DNA of 64,000 nt from the NCBI GenBank assembly GCA_937894725.1, contig CALAYL010000005.1, positions 21,172-85,171 on the forward strand, written 5' to 3'. Position numbers and translations under genes: made by a program. Shown piece after piece: positions 52,467-60,460 of this stretch; the stretch's first letter is position 1; each line of letters opens with the position of its first letter. The notes under the pieces were generated by a model. It worked only from the letters and a program-made list of their open reading frames with translations, did not search any database and was not told where the DNA came from. Source of the stretch: an uncultured Bacteroidota bacterium. Lineage in GTDB: Bacteria; Bacteroidota; Bacteroidia; Chitinophagales; LD1.

Positions 52467-53552
52467 ATGACAACTAAAAAGGATATTCTATTTTATGCCA
52501 TTTTGCGCCCACAACGCTCGCCATCTCAGCGGTATAGAATAGAGCAATTTTTTCAGGCTATTGAAAAAGAAGGCCTGACTTTTCAGTATCGCTATTTACT
52601 AAACGAACATCAAGACACTATTTTATATTCTAAGGGACACTATTTTCAAAAAATATTAGTCGTACTAAGCTGCTTATATCAACTCTCACGCGATGGCTTA
52701 TTTTTAGTTCATAAGTTTAAATATGTTTTTATTCAAAGGGAGCTAATCATGCTGGGTACCGCATTTTTTGAGAAATGGTATGCAAAAAAAACGATAATGA
52801 TTTACGACTTTGATGATGCTATTTGGTTACCCAATATTTCTGAAGCAAATAAACGCTTAGCCTTTTTGAAGCATCCTGAAAAAGTAAACGAATCCATTGC
52901 CCATGCCCAAAAAATAGTCGCTGGAAATGATTTTTTAAAAAAACACGCCCTTCTTTTTAATCAAAATGTAATAGTTATACCTACGGTTTTAGATACCGAA
53001 CATTACAAACGAAAAACGCCTTACATAGAGAAGCAAAACAAGCAAGTGTGCATAGGCTGGAGCGGCAGTCACACTACCATTGCACATTTCAAAACAGCAT
53101 TGCCTGTATTGTATAAACTAAAAGAAAAATACGGAGATAAAATCTACTTCAAAATAGTTGGCGATCCCAATTTTGAAGATGAGAAACTCGGGATAAAAGG
53201 TATAAAGTGGACATTTGAAACAGAGATTAATGAATTAGAAGAAATAGATATAGGCATAATGCCCTTGCCGCGAGATAACTGGAGCGAGGGTAAATGTGGA
53301 TTAAAAGGGCTGGTATATATGGCTATGGGGATTCCATCAGTTATGTCTAATGTAGGTGTTAATGCTTCTATTGTACAACATGGTACAAACGGCTATTTGG
53401 TAGATAAAGAAGAAGATTGGATTTCGGTACTTTCCTTACTTATCGAAAATCCCGAATTGCGAATGCAAGTGGGGTCAAGAGGGAGAAAAACCATCGAAGA
53501 AAAATATGCCGTAGAGGTATTCAAAGACGATTTTGTTGGTCTATTTAAATAG
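52467..53552 (+). CDS. Glycosyltransferase (GT-B type)
   Basis: The 361-residue protein has LRPQRSPSQRYRIEQFF at the N terminus, FIQRELIMLG, IYDFDDAIWLPN and a C-terminal domain with GWSGSHTTIAHFK, IDIGIMPLPRDNWSEGKCGLK and YMAMGIPSVMSNVGVN. This pattern occurs in family 4-like glycosyltransferases of surface polysaccharide loci. It is distantly related to the protein at 44322. Donor sugar and linkage are unknown. It is the last plus-strand gene of the locus, and its 3' end overlaps the convergent methyltransferase gene by 8 bases. Confidence 0.8.
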   Translation: MTTKKDILFYAILRPQRSPSQRYRIEQFFQAIEKEGLTFQYRYLLNEHQDTILYSKGHYFQKILVVLSCLYQLSRDGLFLVHKFKYVFIQRELIMLGTAFFEKWYAKKTIMIYDFDDAIWLPNISEANKRLAFLKHPEKVNESIAHAQKIVAGNDFLKKHALLFNQNVIVIPTVLDTEHYKRKTPYIEKQNKQVCIGWSGSHTTIAHFKTALPVLYKLKEKYGDKIYFKIVGDPNFEDEKLGIKGIKWTFETEINELEEIDIGIMPLPRDNWSEGKCGLKGLVYMAMGIPSVMSNVGVNASIVQHGTNGYLVDKEEDWISVLSLLIENPELRMQVGSRGRKTIEEKYAVEVFKDDFVGLFK

Positions 53553-54318
53553 ATTTTAATTTTGCTTTTATCACAAAGTCGCTACTAAATAAGGATTGAA
53601 ACCAGCCTGCTTCGATCCCATCCATTTTTTTTGCTAGAAATACCGATGCCTGCTTAAAAATTAAATTGAGTGGAAAGACTGTATGATTAAGCCAAGAGAC
53701 AGATTCAACTGTATATCCCAATTCTTCAAACATACTTTTCGCTTGAGAGAGCGAATATTTTTGTATCAAAATCTTTTGAGAAAGTACGTTTTTTTTGTTG
53801 GGTATAAGTGTAAGTAGCGGCTTAAATAATGTCCTGAAAAAATTATCGAATCCCTTGCTATTGGTAAAAGTGATGATGAGTGTTCCCTCCTTTTTGTTTA
53901 TCACTTGCTTAAAATAAACTAAATGATTTTTCATCTCATCTATGGTCAAATAGGTAGTGACCCCCAACATAAAAACATAATCATAGTCTGTGAAAGGCAA
54001 CTTAAGTGATGTAACTTCTCCCAACATCTGACGTTCTTTAGGAATATTGCTATTGCTCAACATACCATTAGCCACATCAGTAGCCGTATATGCTGCAACC
54101 GTAGCTTTATGACAGATATAGTCATACAAATCCCCTGTTCCGGCACCTACATCCAAAATTTTCTTTTGGTCTAGATTTAAATTATATGTTGTTTTCTCTA
54201 ATCGCTCGGTAAAAAAATAATAATGAAAGATGTCCTTTTCAGAATATTTGTGCTTATAGCTACTCGATATTGAGTTAAAAAAATCTTTTGCTGTATTTGT
54301 TGACTCCATTGATACCAT
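53545..54318 (-). CDS. Class I SAM-dependent methyltransferase
   Basis: The start is taken at the ATG at 54318; an ATG at 54309 and a GTG at 54330 are alternatives. The protein of about 257 residues has motif I ILDVGAGTGDLYDYI, then YTATDVANGMLSNSNI, YDYVFMLGVTTYL and VINKKEGTLIITFTN. The C-terminal part is typical of small-molecule methyltransferases. It follows the candidate Wzy gene by 30 bases on the same strand, so it may modify the polysaccharide or its lipid carrier. The target is unknown. Confidence 0.78.
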   Translation of the reverse strand: MVSMESTNTAKDFFNSISSSYKHKYSEKDIFHYYFFTERLEKTTYNLNLDQKKILDVGAGTGDLYDYICHKATVAAYTATDVANGMLSNSNIPKERQMLGEVTSLKLPFTDYDYVFMLGVTTYLTIDEMKNHLVYFKQVINKKEGTLIITFTNSKGFDNFFRTLFKPLLTLIPNKKNVLSQKILIQKYSLSQAKSMFEELGYTVESVSWLNHTVFPLNLIFKQASVFLAKKMDGIEAGWFQSLFSSDFVIKAKLKSI

Positions 54319-54348
54319 TTTATTATACACAAACTTAGTATTTATTCG

Positions 54349-55710
54349 TTAAGCTTTTTTGATTTTAGTAGCAATAGTTGTATATGAAATCAGCGCTAAA
54401 AATACTGCAAAAAAAGGCAAAACAGGTATTTTGAAACGAACTAAAGCCCCATAATTAAAGCTAGTCAAACCTACGGTAACCCCTAGAATTATTACAAATG
54501 ATAAACAAAATAAGAAAACAGGATTGGTGAGTTGTTTGAAAAATAGACTTATCCCTCTGCGATTGACCAGGGTTATAAAAAATAAGTACAAAAAATAAGT
54601 ACTTTCTAAAGTTGACAACAGCATCACAATGTTTCGTACCTGCCAGGGAAAAGGACCAAACAAGGTAACGGCTAATGCGAGTGGCGCTTTTTTCAAAATA
54701 CCCGATATCGTATATTCAAACTCACCAAGTGAATAACCTGAACCACCCTGTGTCTCTTGTATTCTTGAGTGATCTATCATAAACCCTTCTGCTCTTTCTT
54801 CAATCGAATTAGTAGATAATTCTTCAAAGTCTTTCGCTACTGATTGGTATAGAAATACAAACGATAATGCAGCTACTAAAATCATTAATGGCGTAGTGAC
54901 GAATCTAAAATTACTTCCTACAATCTTGTTTTGATAATTTACCAATGCCAAAACAAATAGCCCTGGAATAGCAGCGATGAGAATATAATTTTTGATATTA
55001 AAAACTAGATAAATACTGAAAAGCATAAAAAACATATACTTCAACGAATATCTAAATTGAACAAACTGCCTATAAAAAGTATATATAAACACACACAACA
55101 TCGCCAAACAAATGGTATCCTTATTGACTGCGGATCCCCAAAAAATAACAGAAGGAATTTTTAAAAATGCAAAAGAGAACTGCTTATGTAACTTTGGAAA
55201 TAACTCGCAGAAAAGGATAAATAACTTAAATATCGCTAGGTAGGATAAAAAACCAAATGCCATGCAGGTACATAAATATGAGTTTAGTGAAAACATACTC
55301 ACTATTGCTGAAACCCTAACCACTAGCAATGCTTTAACATTCAACAAAACATACCCCTCCTGATAGTAATATATCGATTTGTTTACAATCCACGAGGGCA
55401 AGTCATCTAGTCCAGATATATTTGAAAAAAGCACCTTCAACCCATCTACAAAATTCTCAAAAATCATGTATTCGTTAAAAACCACTCCATTGACAAAATA
55501 GGTGCATGAATCACCACCTCGATAATAAAAAGCATACACTAAATAGAAGCCAAAGGCTCCCAACATTTTATACCAAAATCCTTGTAGAAAATATTTTTTG
55601 TATAACGGATTTTTCTTGTGCTTATTTACAATTATTGTGGCTATATAATAAAACAAAACCAAATAAAGAGGTGCTAATAAATCTGAATATGTATAGAAAT
55701 TTGGGCGCAT
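54349..55710 (-). CDS. Polytopic membrane protein, candidate O-antigen polymerase (Wzy-like)
   Basis: The 453-residue protein has about 10-12 hydrophobic segments and a hydrophilic loop at about residues 285-320 (FEELSTNSIEERAEGFMIDH). It also has a late GALVRFKIPVLPFFAVF motif, often seen in Wzy-type and related membrane proteins. Wzy proteins polymerise undecaprenyl-linked repeat units in the periplasm and have little sequence conservation, so the call rests on topology and on the nearby flippase and glycosyltransferases. It begins one base after the rlmD stop and is probably read from the same transcript. A non-Wzy membrane transferase remains possible. Confidence 0.55.
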   Translation of the reverse strand: MRPNFYTYSDLLAPLYLVLFYYIATIIVNKHKKNPLYKKYFLQGFWYKMLGAFGFYLVYAFYYRGGDSCTYFVNGVVFNEYMIFENFVDGLKVLFSNISGLDDLPSWIVNKSIYYYQEGYVLLNVKALLVVRVSAIVSMFSLNSYLCTCMAFGFLSYLAIFKLFILFCELFPKLHKQFSFAFLKIPSVIFWGSAVNKDTICLAMLCVFIYTFYRQFVQFRYSLKYMFFMLFSIYLVFNIKNYILIAAIPGLFVLALVNYQNKIVGSNFRFVTTPLMILVAALSFVFLYQSVAKDFEELSTNSIEERAEGFMIDHSRIQETQGGSGYSLGEFEYTISGILKKAPLALAVTLFGPFPWQVRNIVMLLSTLESTYFLYLFFITLVNRRGISLFFKQLTNPVFLFCLSFVIILGVTVGLTSFNYGALVRFKIPVLPFFAVFLALISYTTIATKIKKA

Positions 55711-55711
55711 T

Positions 55712-57115
55712 TTATTTCAACGCTAATCTGACTACATTTTCAATATGGGTAGTCTGAGGAAACATATCTACCGCTTGCATTTCTTCAATCATATATTTAG
55801 CTGAAAGCAACTCTAAGTCACGCGCCTGAGTAGCCGCATTACAGCTTACATACACTATTCTGTTTGGCGCATGAGCTAGCAATGTCTCTACCACATCGCC
55901 ATGCATACCCGAGCGTGGCGGGTCGGTTACAATCACATCGGCTCTACCATGCTGTGCTAAAAACGCTTCATTCAATATCATCCGCACATCACCTGCATAA
56001 AAATTGCAGTTTGTCACTCCATTGAGTGCAGCATTGAGTTTTGCATCTTCTATAGCTTCGGGTATTTGCTCTATACCCGTCACCGTTTTACAGCTATCAG
56101 ATAGATAGATACCTATACTACCTACTCCTGTGTACAAGTCATAGACGGTATCTGTGGGCTTTAGTTGCGCAAACTTTTTGGTAATCTCGTAAAGCTTCTC
56201 TGCTTGTTTCGTATTCGTTTGAAAAAATGATTTTGGTCCTATTTTAAATTTATAATTTCCCAACTGCTCGATAATATAGCCCTCGCCTTTATACACCACT
56301 GTAGCTAAATCATATATTGTATCATTTCGTTTTTGATTGACTACATATTGCAATGAAGTAATGGCCGGATATTCATTTGCCAAAAACTCCATGAGCAAAT
56401 TTATTTTCTCCATATCAGGCTCTGTCACGCTGAGTAGTACTAGGTTTTGTCCTGTAGAGGCCGTTCGAATGAGGAGCGTTCTCAAAAAACCTTTTTGATA
56501 TCGTAGGTCAAAAAAAGCAATGCCTTTTTGCTTCGCAAAATCACGCAATCCAGTACGCACTTGATTTGAAAAATCATCTTGCAAATAACACTTTTCTATA
56601 TCGACTATACTCGCAAAACTCTCTGCCACATGCAATCCTACACCATTGCGATCAAAAGCTTCACCTGAGGCTATTTCCGCTTCGGTGAGCCATCGTCTAT
56701 CTGTAAATCCAAAGTCCATTTTGTTGCGATAAAAAAATGGATTGGCAGCACCCACTATAGGATGTGTCAATGCCACATCTAGCTTACCGATTCTACGTAT
56801 CGCTTCTGTTACTGTTTCTTGTTTAAATTCGAGCTGTGCCATGTAGTCGATATGTTGCCACTTACAGCCACCACAAGTCCCAAAATACGCACACACAGGC
56901 GTTGTTCGCTTGGGCGATGGAGTGATGAGTTGCTCGATTTCTCCTTCAGCGTATTTCGACTTTGTTTTGTGCAATAGTAAATCTGCCACATCGCCAGGTA
57001 CCCCACCCTTTACAAAGTGCACTTTGCTATCTATCTTTGCTACACCTTTGCCTTCTGCCGACATAGCCGTAATGGTTACATTCGGTAGTGGTATAGCTTT
57101 TTTATCCTTTCTCAT
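55712..57115 (-). CDS. rlmD: 23S rRNA (uracil(1939)-C5)-methyltransferase RlmD-like
   Basis: The 467-residue protein starts with a TRAM-like domain (about 8-65: VTITAMSAEGKGVAKIDSK, FVKGGVPGDVADLLL). An iron-sulphur cluster motif CAYFGTCGGC (C-x5-C-x2-C) follows near residue 75, with a fourth Cys in VDIEKCYLQ. The methyltransferase domain has VYDLYTGVGSIGIYL, DPPRSGMHGD and the catalytic Cys of YVSCNAATQARDL. It belongs to the RlmD/RumA/TrmA family of uridine-C5 methyltransferases. The exact rRNA position is inferred from family. It lies between the thioredoxin-family gene and the Wzy-like gene. Confidence 0.9.
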   Translation of the reverse strand: MRKDKKAIPLPNVTITAMSAEGKGVAKIDSKVHFVKGGVPGDVADLLLHKTKSKYAEGEIEQLITPSPKRTTPVCAYFGTCGGCKWQHIDYMAQLEFKQETVTEAIRRIGKLDVALTHPIVGAANPFFYRNKMDFGFTDRRWLTEAEIASGEAFDRNGVGLHVAESFASIVDIEKCYLQDDFSNQVRTGLRDFAKQKGIAFFDLRYQKGFLRTLLIRTASTGQNLVLLSVTEPDMEKINLLMEFLANEYPAITSLQYVVNQKRNDTIYDLATVVYKGEGYIIEQLGNYKFKIGPKSFFQTNTKQAEKLYEITKKFAQLKPTDTVYDLYTGVGSIGIYLSDSCKTVTGIEQIPEAIEDAKLNAALNGVTNCNFYAGDVRMILNEAFLAQHGRADVIVTDPPRSGMHGDVVETLLAHAPNRIVYVSCNAATQARDLELLSAKYMIEEMQAVDMFPQTTHIENVVRLALK

Positions 57116-57170
57116 AGCGCAATTTAGGATTTTAAGACATATGCCTACGAAAAAAAATCAGTATTGTCGT

Positions 57171-58367
57171 TTACTTCTTCTTTGCCAACTCTTCTTGAAT
57201 GAGTTCTTTTAAGGCTTTTGCAGAGGCTGGATTCGCATCATCCTCTTTTGCTTTGAGTAGTGCATAATCACAGGCCAACTCTGCCTCCTTGAGCAATCCT
57301 AGCTTGTAGTTTAAGTAGGCGTAAGTTGTATTGTTTTCGCAAGTATTTTTAAGATTCACAGCCTTGTATGCCCAATCCTTTGCTTTAGAAAGCAACTTGG
57401 TATCTTCTATGTTGATATAATAATTCCAAGCTGTGGCATTGAGCATTTTTTCGTCTTTTGCCCCTGCTTTTTTCAACGCTGCCGTAGCATATTTATCGTA
57501 CGATTTCCAATCTTGTATTCTAAAATAATATTCTGTAAACGCTTTACTACTGAGCACTTCAGCGTCTTTCACCTTTGCATCTTTGAGCAATTTAGTAGCT
57601 CCTTTTATCAGCGACTCCTCTTTTTTTACCACACCTTCCTTGATTGCCGCTTCGGCTATTCCTACTATTTTTTTATCAAAACCTTCTTGTCCATTTTTGG
57701 TTATGAAATAGGCTTTATTACGCATGAGCTGAGGTAAGCCAGGCGATTGTAATGTGTTTGTGAACTGATAAATAAGCGCTGTGTTTTTTTCGTTTTTCAA
57801 ATCAGCCGCAGACAGTTTGTCTATGTAAATTTCAAATACTGAATCATATGGTAATCCTCCCGATTTCATTACGTTTAGATAGTCCGCCAAAAAGTCAACA
57901 CTTCGCTCACCGCTCGCATATTTTACTTTCATCGATTCATACGCTGCGGGTAAAGGGCTTACTATACTTTGCGCTTGTGCAAGTAAAGCATTTGGATCCA
58001 TATAACCCATAGCTCTGTGTTTTACCACTCCATTGCCATCTATCCAGAGGAGTGTAGGATAAGCTCTCACCCCAAACTGCGCCTGCAATTCAGACCCCTC
58101 ACCTTTTTCCATATCCATCTTTAGATTTATATATCGCTGATTAAAATATTCGCCTAGTGTAGGGTCTGGAAAAGTATTGGCAGTAAGCATTTTGCATGGC
58201 CCACACCAGGTTGTATAACAGTCCATAAATATCAACTTACCTTCTGCTTTCGCTTTAGCTAAAGCTTCATTAAATGACATTTCATGCTCAAATGAGATGC
58301 CTTGTGCTTTGCCTAGATTAGCTATCAAAGCTACCGCTATTATCAAAAGCAATATTCCTTTTTTCAT
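57171..58367 (-). CDS. Exported thioredoxin-family protein with C-terminal helical repeats
   Basis: The start is the ATG at 58367 (MKKGILLLIIAVALIANLGKAQ, a signal peptide); a longer frame runs back into murI. The 398-residue protein has a thioredoxin domain at about 25-140 with active site TTWCGPCKML and the cis-Pro in RAYPTLLWI. A helical C-terminal half follows with TPR-like helices (for example AWNYYINIEDTKLLSKAKDWA). It would act in the periplasm in disulphide reduction or exchange. It follows murI by 19 bases and precedes rlmD by 55 in the same unit. Confidence 0.87.
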   Translation of the reverse strand: MKKGILLLIIAVALIANLGKAQGISFEHEMSFNEALAKAKAEGKLIFMDCYTTWCGPCKMLTANTFPDPTLGEYFNQRYINLKMDMEKGEGSELQAQFGVRAYPTLLWIDGNGVVKHRAMGYMDPNALLAQAQSIVSPLPAAYESMKVKYASGERSVDFLADYLNVMKSGGLPYDSVFEIYIDKLSAADLKNEKNTALIYQFTNTLQSPGLPQLMRNKAYFITKNGQEGFDKKIVGIAEAAIKEGVVKKEESLIKGATKLLKDAKVKDAEVLSSKAFTEYYFRIQDWKSYDKYATAALKKAGAKDEKMLNATAWNYYINIEDTKLLSKAKDWAYKAVNLKNTCENNTTYAYLNYKLGLLKEAELACDYALLKAKEDDANPASAKALKELIQEELAKKK

Positions 58368-58386
58368 AGTATATATTTTATTGAAT

Positions 58387-59208
58387 TTAAACATTGGTGC
58401 GCCATATATTATTGAGTTTGAGTTGTATTTTTTCTCCATAAAATATACGCGTAGTTTTCTCAAACATTTCTGTATAGTCCGACACATAAAACTCATCTGC
58501 ACCGACCTTATTGTCCGCTAACAGATAAAGCCTCCGCAATTCTAATTCTACTTCACGGGCTACAAAGTCCGTGTTGTCAAATACTTTGACAGGACGGCCT
58601 AATACCTCGAGTATATCTTGCTTGATAAGTGGATAGTGAGTACATCCGAGCACTATGGCATCGGCCTCTACAAACTCTGGGCGGTCGAGATATGATTTCA
58701 ATATAGCTCTCGACATTTCGTCTTTAAAATTGCCAGCTTCTATCATAGGCACTAAGAGTGGTGTAGCCAATGAAAACAAAGACAGCTCTGGCTTTTGCGC
58801 TTTAAATCGTTGCTCATATACACCTGTTTGGATAGTGACTTGTGTGCCTATAATCGCAATTTTTTTGATACTATCGTCTTGGCATATCCCATTTATCACA
58901 GGCTGTATAGCATCTATGATGATGACTTCATCCTTGTAAAGTTCTTTGAGAAAAGTGTAAGCTACACTCGATGCTGTATTACAGGCTATCACTACTGCTT
59001 TACATTTTTTTTCGAGCAAAAAATCAGCTATCATATACGAGTATTGCTTGATAGCTCTAGCCGATTTATCGCCATAGGGCAGATGTGCCGTATCGCCAAA
59101 GTAAATGATTTGCTCATTGGGCAATAGGGTAGAAATGGCATTGGCGACCGTGAGGCCGCCAATCCCTGAATCAAATACGCCTATGGCTTGATTTTTATGA
59201 AGTTTCAC
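58387..59208 (-). CDS. murI: Glutamate racemase
   Basis: The 273-residue protein has the MurI landmarks: GVFDSGIGGLTVANAI, YFGDTAHLPYG, the first catalytic Cys in ACNTASSVAY and the second in LGCTHYPLI. It makes D-glutamate for peptidoglycan precursors in the cytoplasm. Length is normal. It begins 7 bases after the second ompH gene, in the conserved Bacteroidota order bamA-ompH-ompH-murI. Confidence 0.96.
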   Translation of the reverse strand: MKLHKNQAIGVFDSGIGGLTVANAISTLLPNEQIIYFGDTAHLPYGDKSARAIKQYSYMIADFLLEKKCKAVVIACNTASSVAYTFLKELYKDEVIIIDAIQPVINGICQDDSIKKIAIIGTQVTIQTGVYEQRFKAQKPELSLFSLATPLLVPMIEAGNFKDEMSRAILKSYLDRPEFVEADAIVLGCTHYPLIKQDILEVLGRPVKVFDNTDFVAREVELELRRLYLLADNKVGADEFYVSDYTEMFEKTTRIFYGEKIQLKLNNIWRTNV

Positions 59209-59215
59209 CCTCTTG

Positions 59216-59767
59216 TTATTTTCCTGGTGTTGCTACTTTAGCTGGCGCGTTCGGAGATGGTACAGGTAGAGTAGCGCCTATTTTCGTTTTCACGAGTGGT
59301 GTTACATCTGATCCAGTTTCTGGGAAATAAACTACTCCTCCTGCAGCTATATCAAGTATATAAGCATAGCCATTTTCTCTAGCTACTTCTTTTACTCCTT
59401 TTAGATATTTTTCGTTTAATGGCTTCATCAAATCTTGTGCATACTTGCTCAAGTCATCTTGTGCCTTTTGCTCAAAATCACCAATTCTACGCTCTAGATC
59501 TTTAATTTCTTGCACTTTTGTGTCCAAAATTATCTGAGTCATTTTATCGCCCTGCTCTTGTACTTCTTTTGCTTTTTTCTCGTACTCACCATACATGTTT
59601 TCCATAATTTTAGAGTAGTCTGCTTTTTTCTTTTCTACGGCATCAGACATTTGTTTGTATTCAGGCAATGCTTGTAATATCTCTGTAGAGTTAAGGTGGC
59701 CAATTTTTTGTTGTGCAAAGGCAGTAGTACCACCTATCATCATCAGTGCGAACGCTAATTTTTTCAT
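59216..59767 (-). CDS. OmpH/Skp family periplasmic chaperone (copy 2)
   Basis: The 183-residue protein has a signal peptide (MKKLAFALMMIGGTTAFAQQ). The Skp-like start IGHLNSTEILQALPEYK is followed by a long coiled coil (about 40-115) and a C-terminal VARENGYAYILDIAAGGVVYFP. Skp trimers hold unfolded outer-membrane proteins on the way to BamA. A Pro/Ala-rich tail (about 165-183) extends beyond the usual end. It is a paralogue of the gene upstream, 57 bases away. Confidence 0.93.
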   Translation of the reverse strand: MKKLAFALMMIGGTTAFAQQKIGHLNSTEILQALPEYKQMSDAVEKKKADYSKIMENMYGEYEKKAKEVQEQGDKMTQIILDTKVQEIKDLERRIGDFEQKAQDDLSKYAQDLMKPLNEKYLKGVKEVARENGYAYILDIAAGGVVYFPETGSDVTPLVKTKIGATLPVPSPNAPAKVATPGK

Positions 59768-59824
59768 GTTTGTTTGTTGAGTTATTATTGAAATGTGAAA
59801 ATAAAAAAATACTTGAGCTAGTGC

Positions 59825-60346
59825 TTACTTTTTAGTAATACCCATGTTGGTGAGTATATCATCGCTTTTGTTAAACTTTTCGTTGGCAAAAAGCATTGAT
59901 GGACCACTCGACTTGTCGAATATGAAGTCATATACCTTAGCCTGAGCATACTTTTGAATCTCATCATAAATTTTATCCTGTACAGGCTTGATGAGCTCTT
60001 GGCGCTTTTTAAACAATTCGCCAGTAGGGCCAAATTTATCTCTTTGCAAATCCTTTACGGCTACCTCTGCACTTTCGATGTCTTTGATTTTTTGTTGCTT
60101 CATCTGCTCTGTCATCAATACCTGCTCTGCCTGAAAGGTCTTGTACATGTCTTCTACCTTCTTTCGTTTAGCATCAATTTCTTTTTGATAACCTTGTGAG
60201 GCTACATCGAGTTGCTTTTGCGCCTCTGTATATGATGGCACCTTGCTCAATATGTATTCCATATCTACAAAGCAAAACTTCTGAGCGGTAGCATCATTGG
60301 CAAAAAAACCTACGGTAAGGGCGGCAATTAAAATTAGTCGTTTCAT
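59825..60346 (-). CDS. OmpH/Skp family periplasmic chaperone (copy 1)
   Basis: The 173-residue protein has a signal peptide (MKRLILIAALTVGFFANDATAQ). FCFVDMEYILSKVPSYTEAQ and a coiled coil (about 40-105) follow, then a C-terminal domain with YAQAKVYDFIFDKSSGPSMLF. It belongs to the OmpH/Skp family that chaperones outer-membrane proteins in the periplasm. It follows bamA by 114 bases and precedes a second copy. Two copies may serve different client sets, which is an inference. Confidence 0.93.
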   Translation of the reverse strand: MKRLILIAALTVGFFANDATAQKFCFVDMEYILSKVPSYTEAQKQLDVASQGYQKEIDAKRKKVEDMYKTFQAEQVLMTEQMKQQKIKDIESAEVAVKDLQRDKFGPTGELFKKRQELIKPVQDKIYDEIQKYAQAKVYDFIFDKSSGPSMLFANEKFNKSDDILTNMGITKK

Positions 60347-60460
60347 TGTTTTCTGTTTTAGTTTTAATTAATCAAAAACTCAATTCGTTTAGAGCTTTGG
60401 TAAGATAATTTCAATTCGAGTGCCAAATTGATTTTATCAATCTCTTTTTTCATTTATTAA

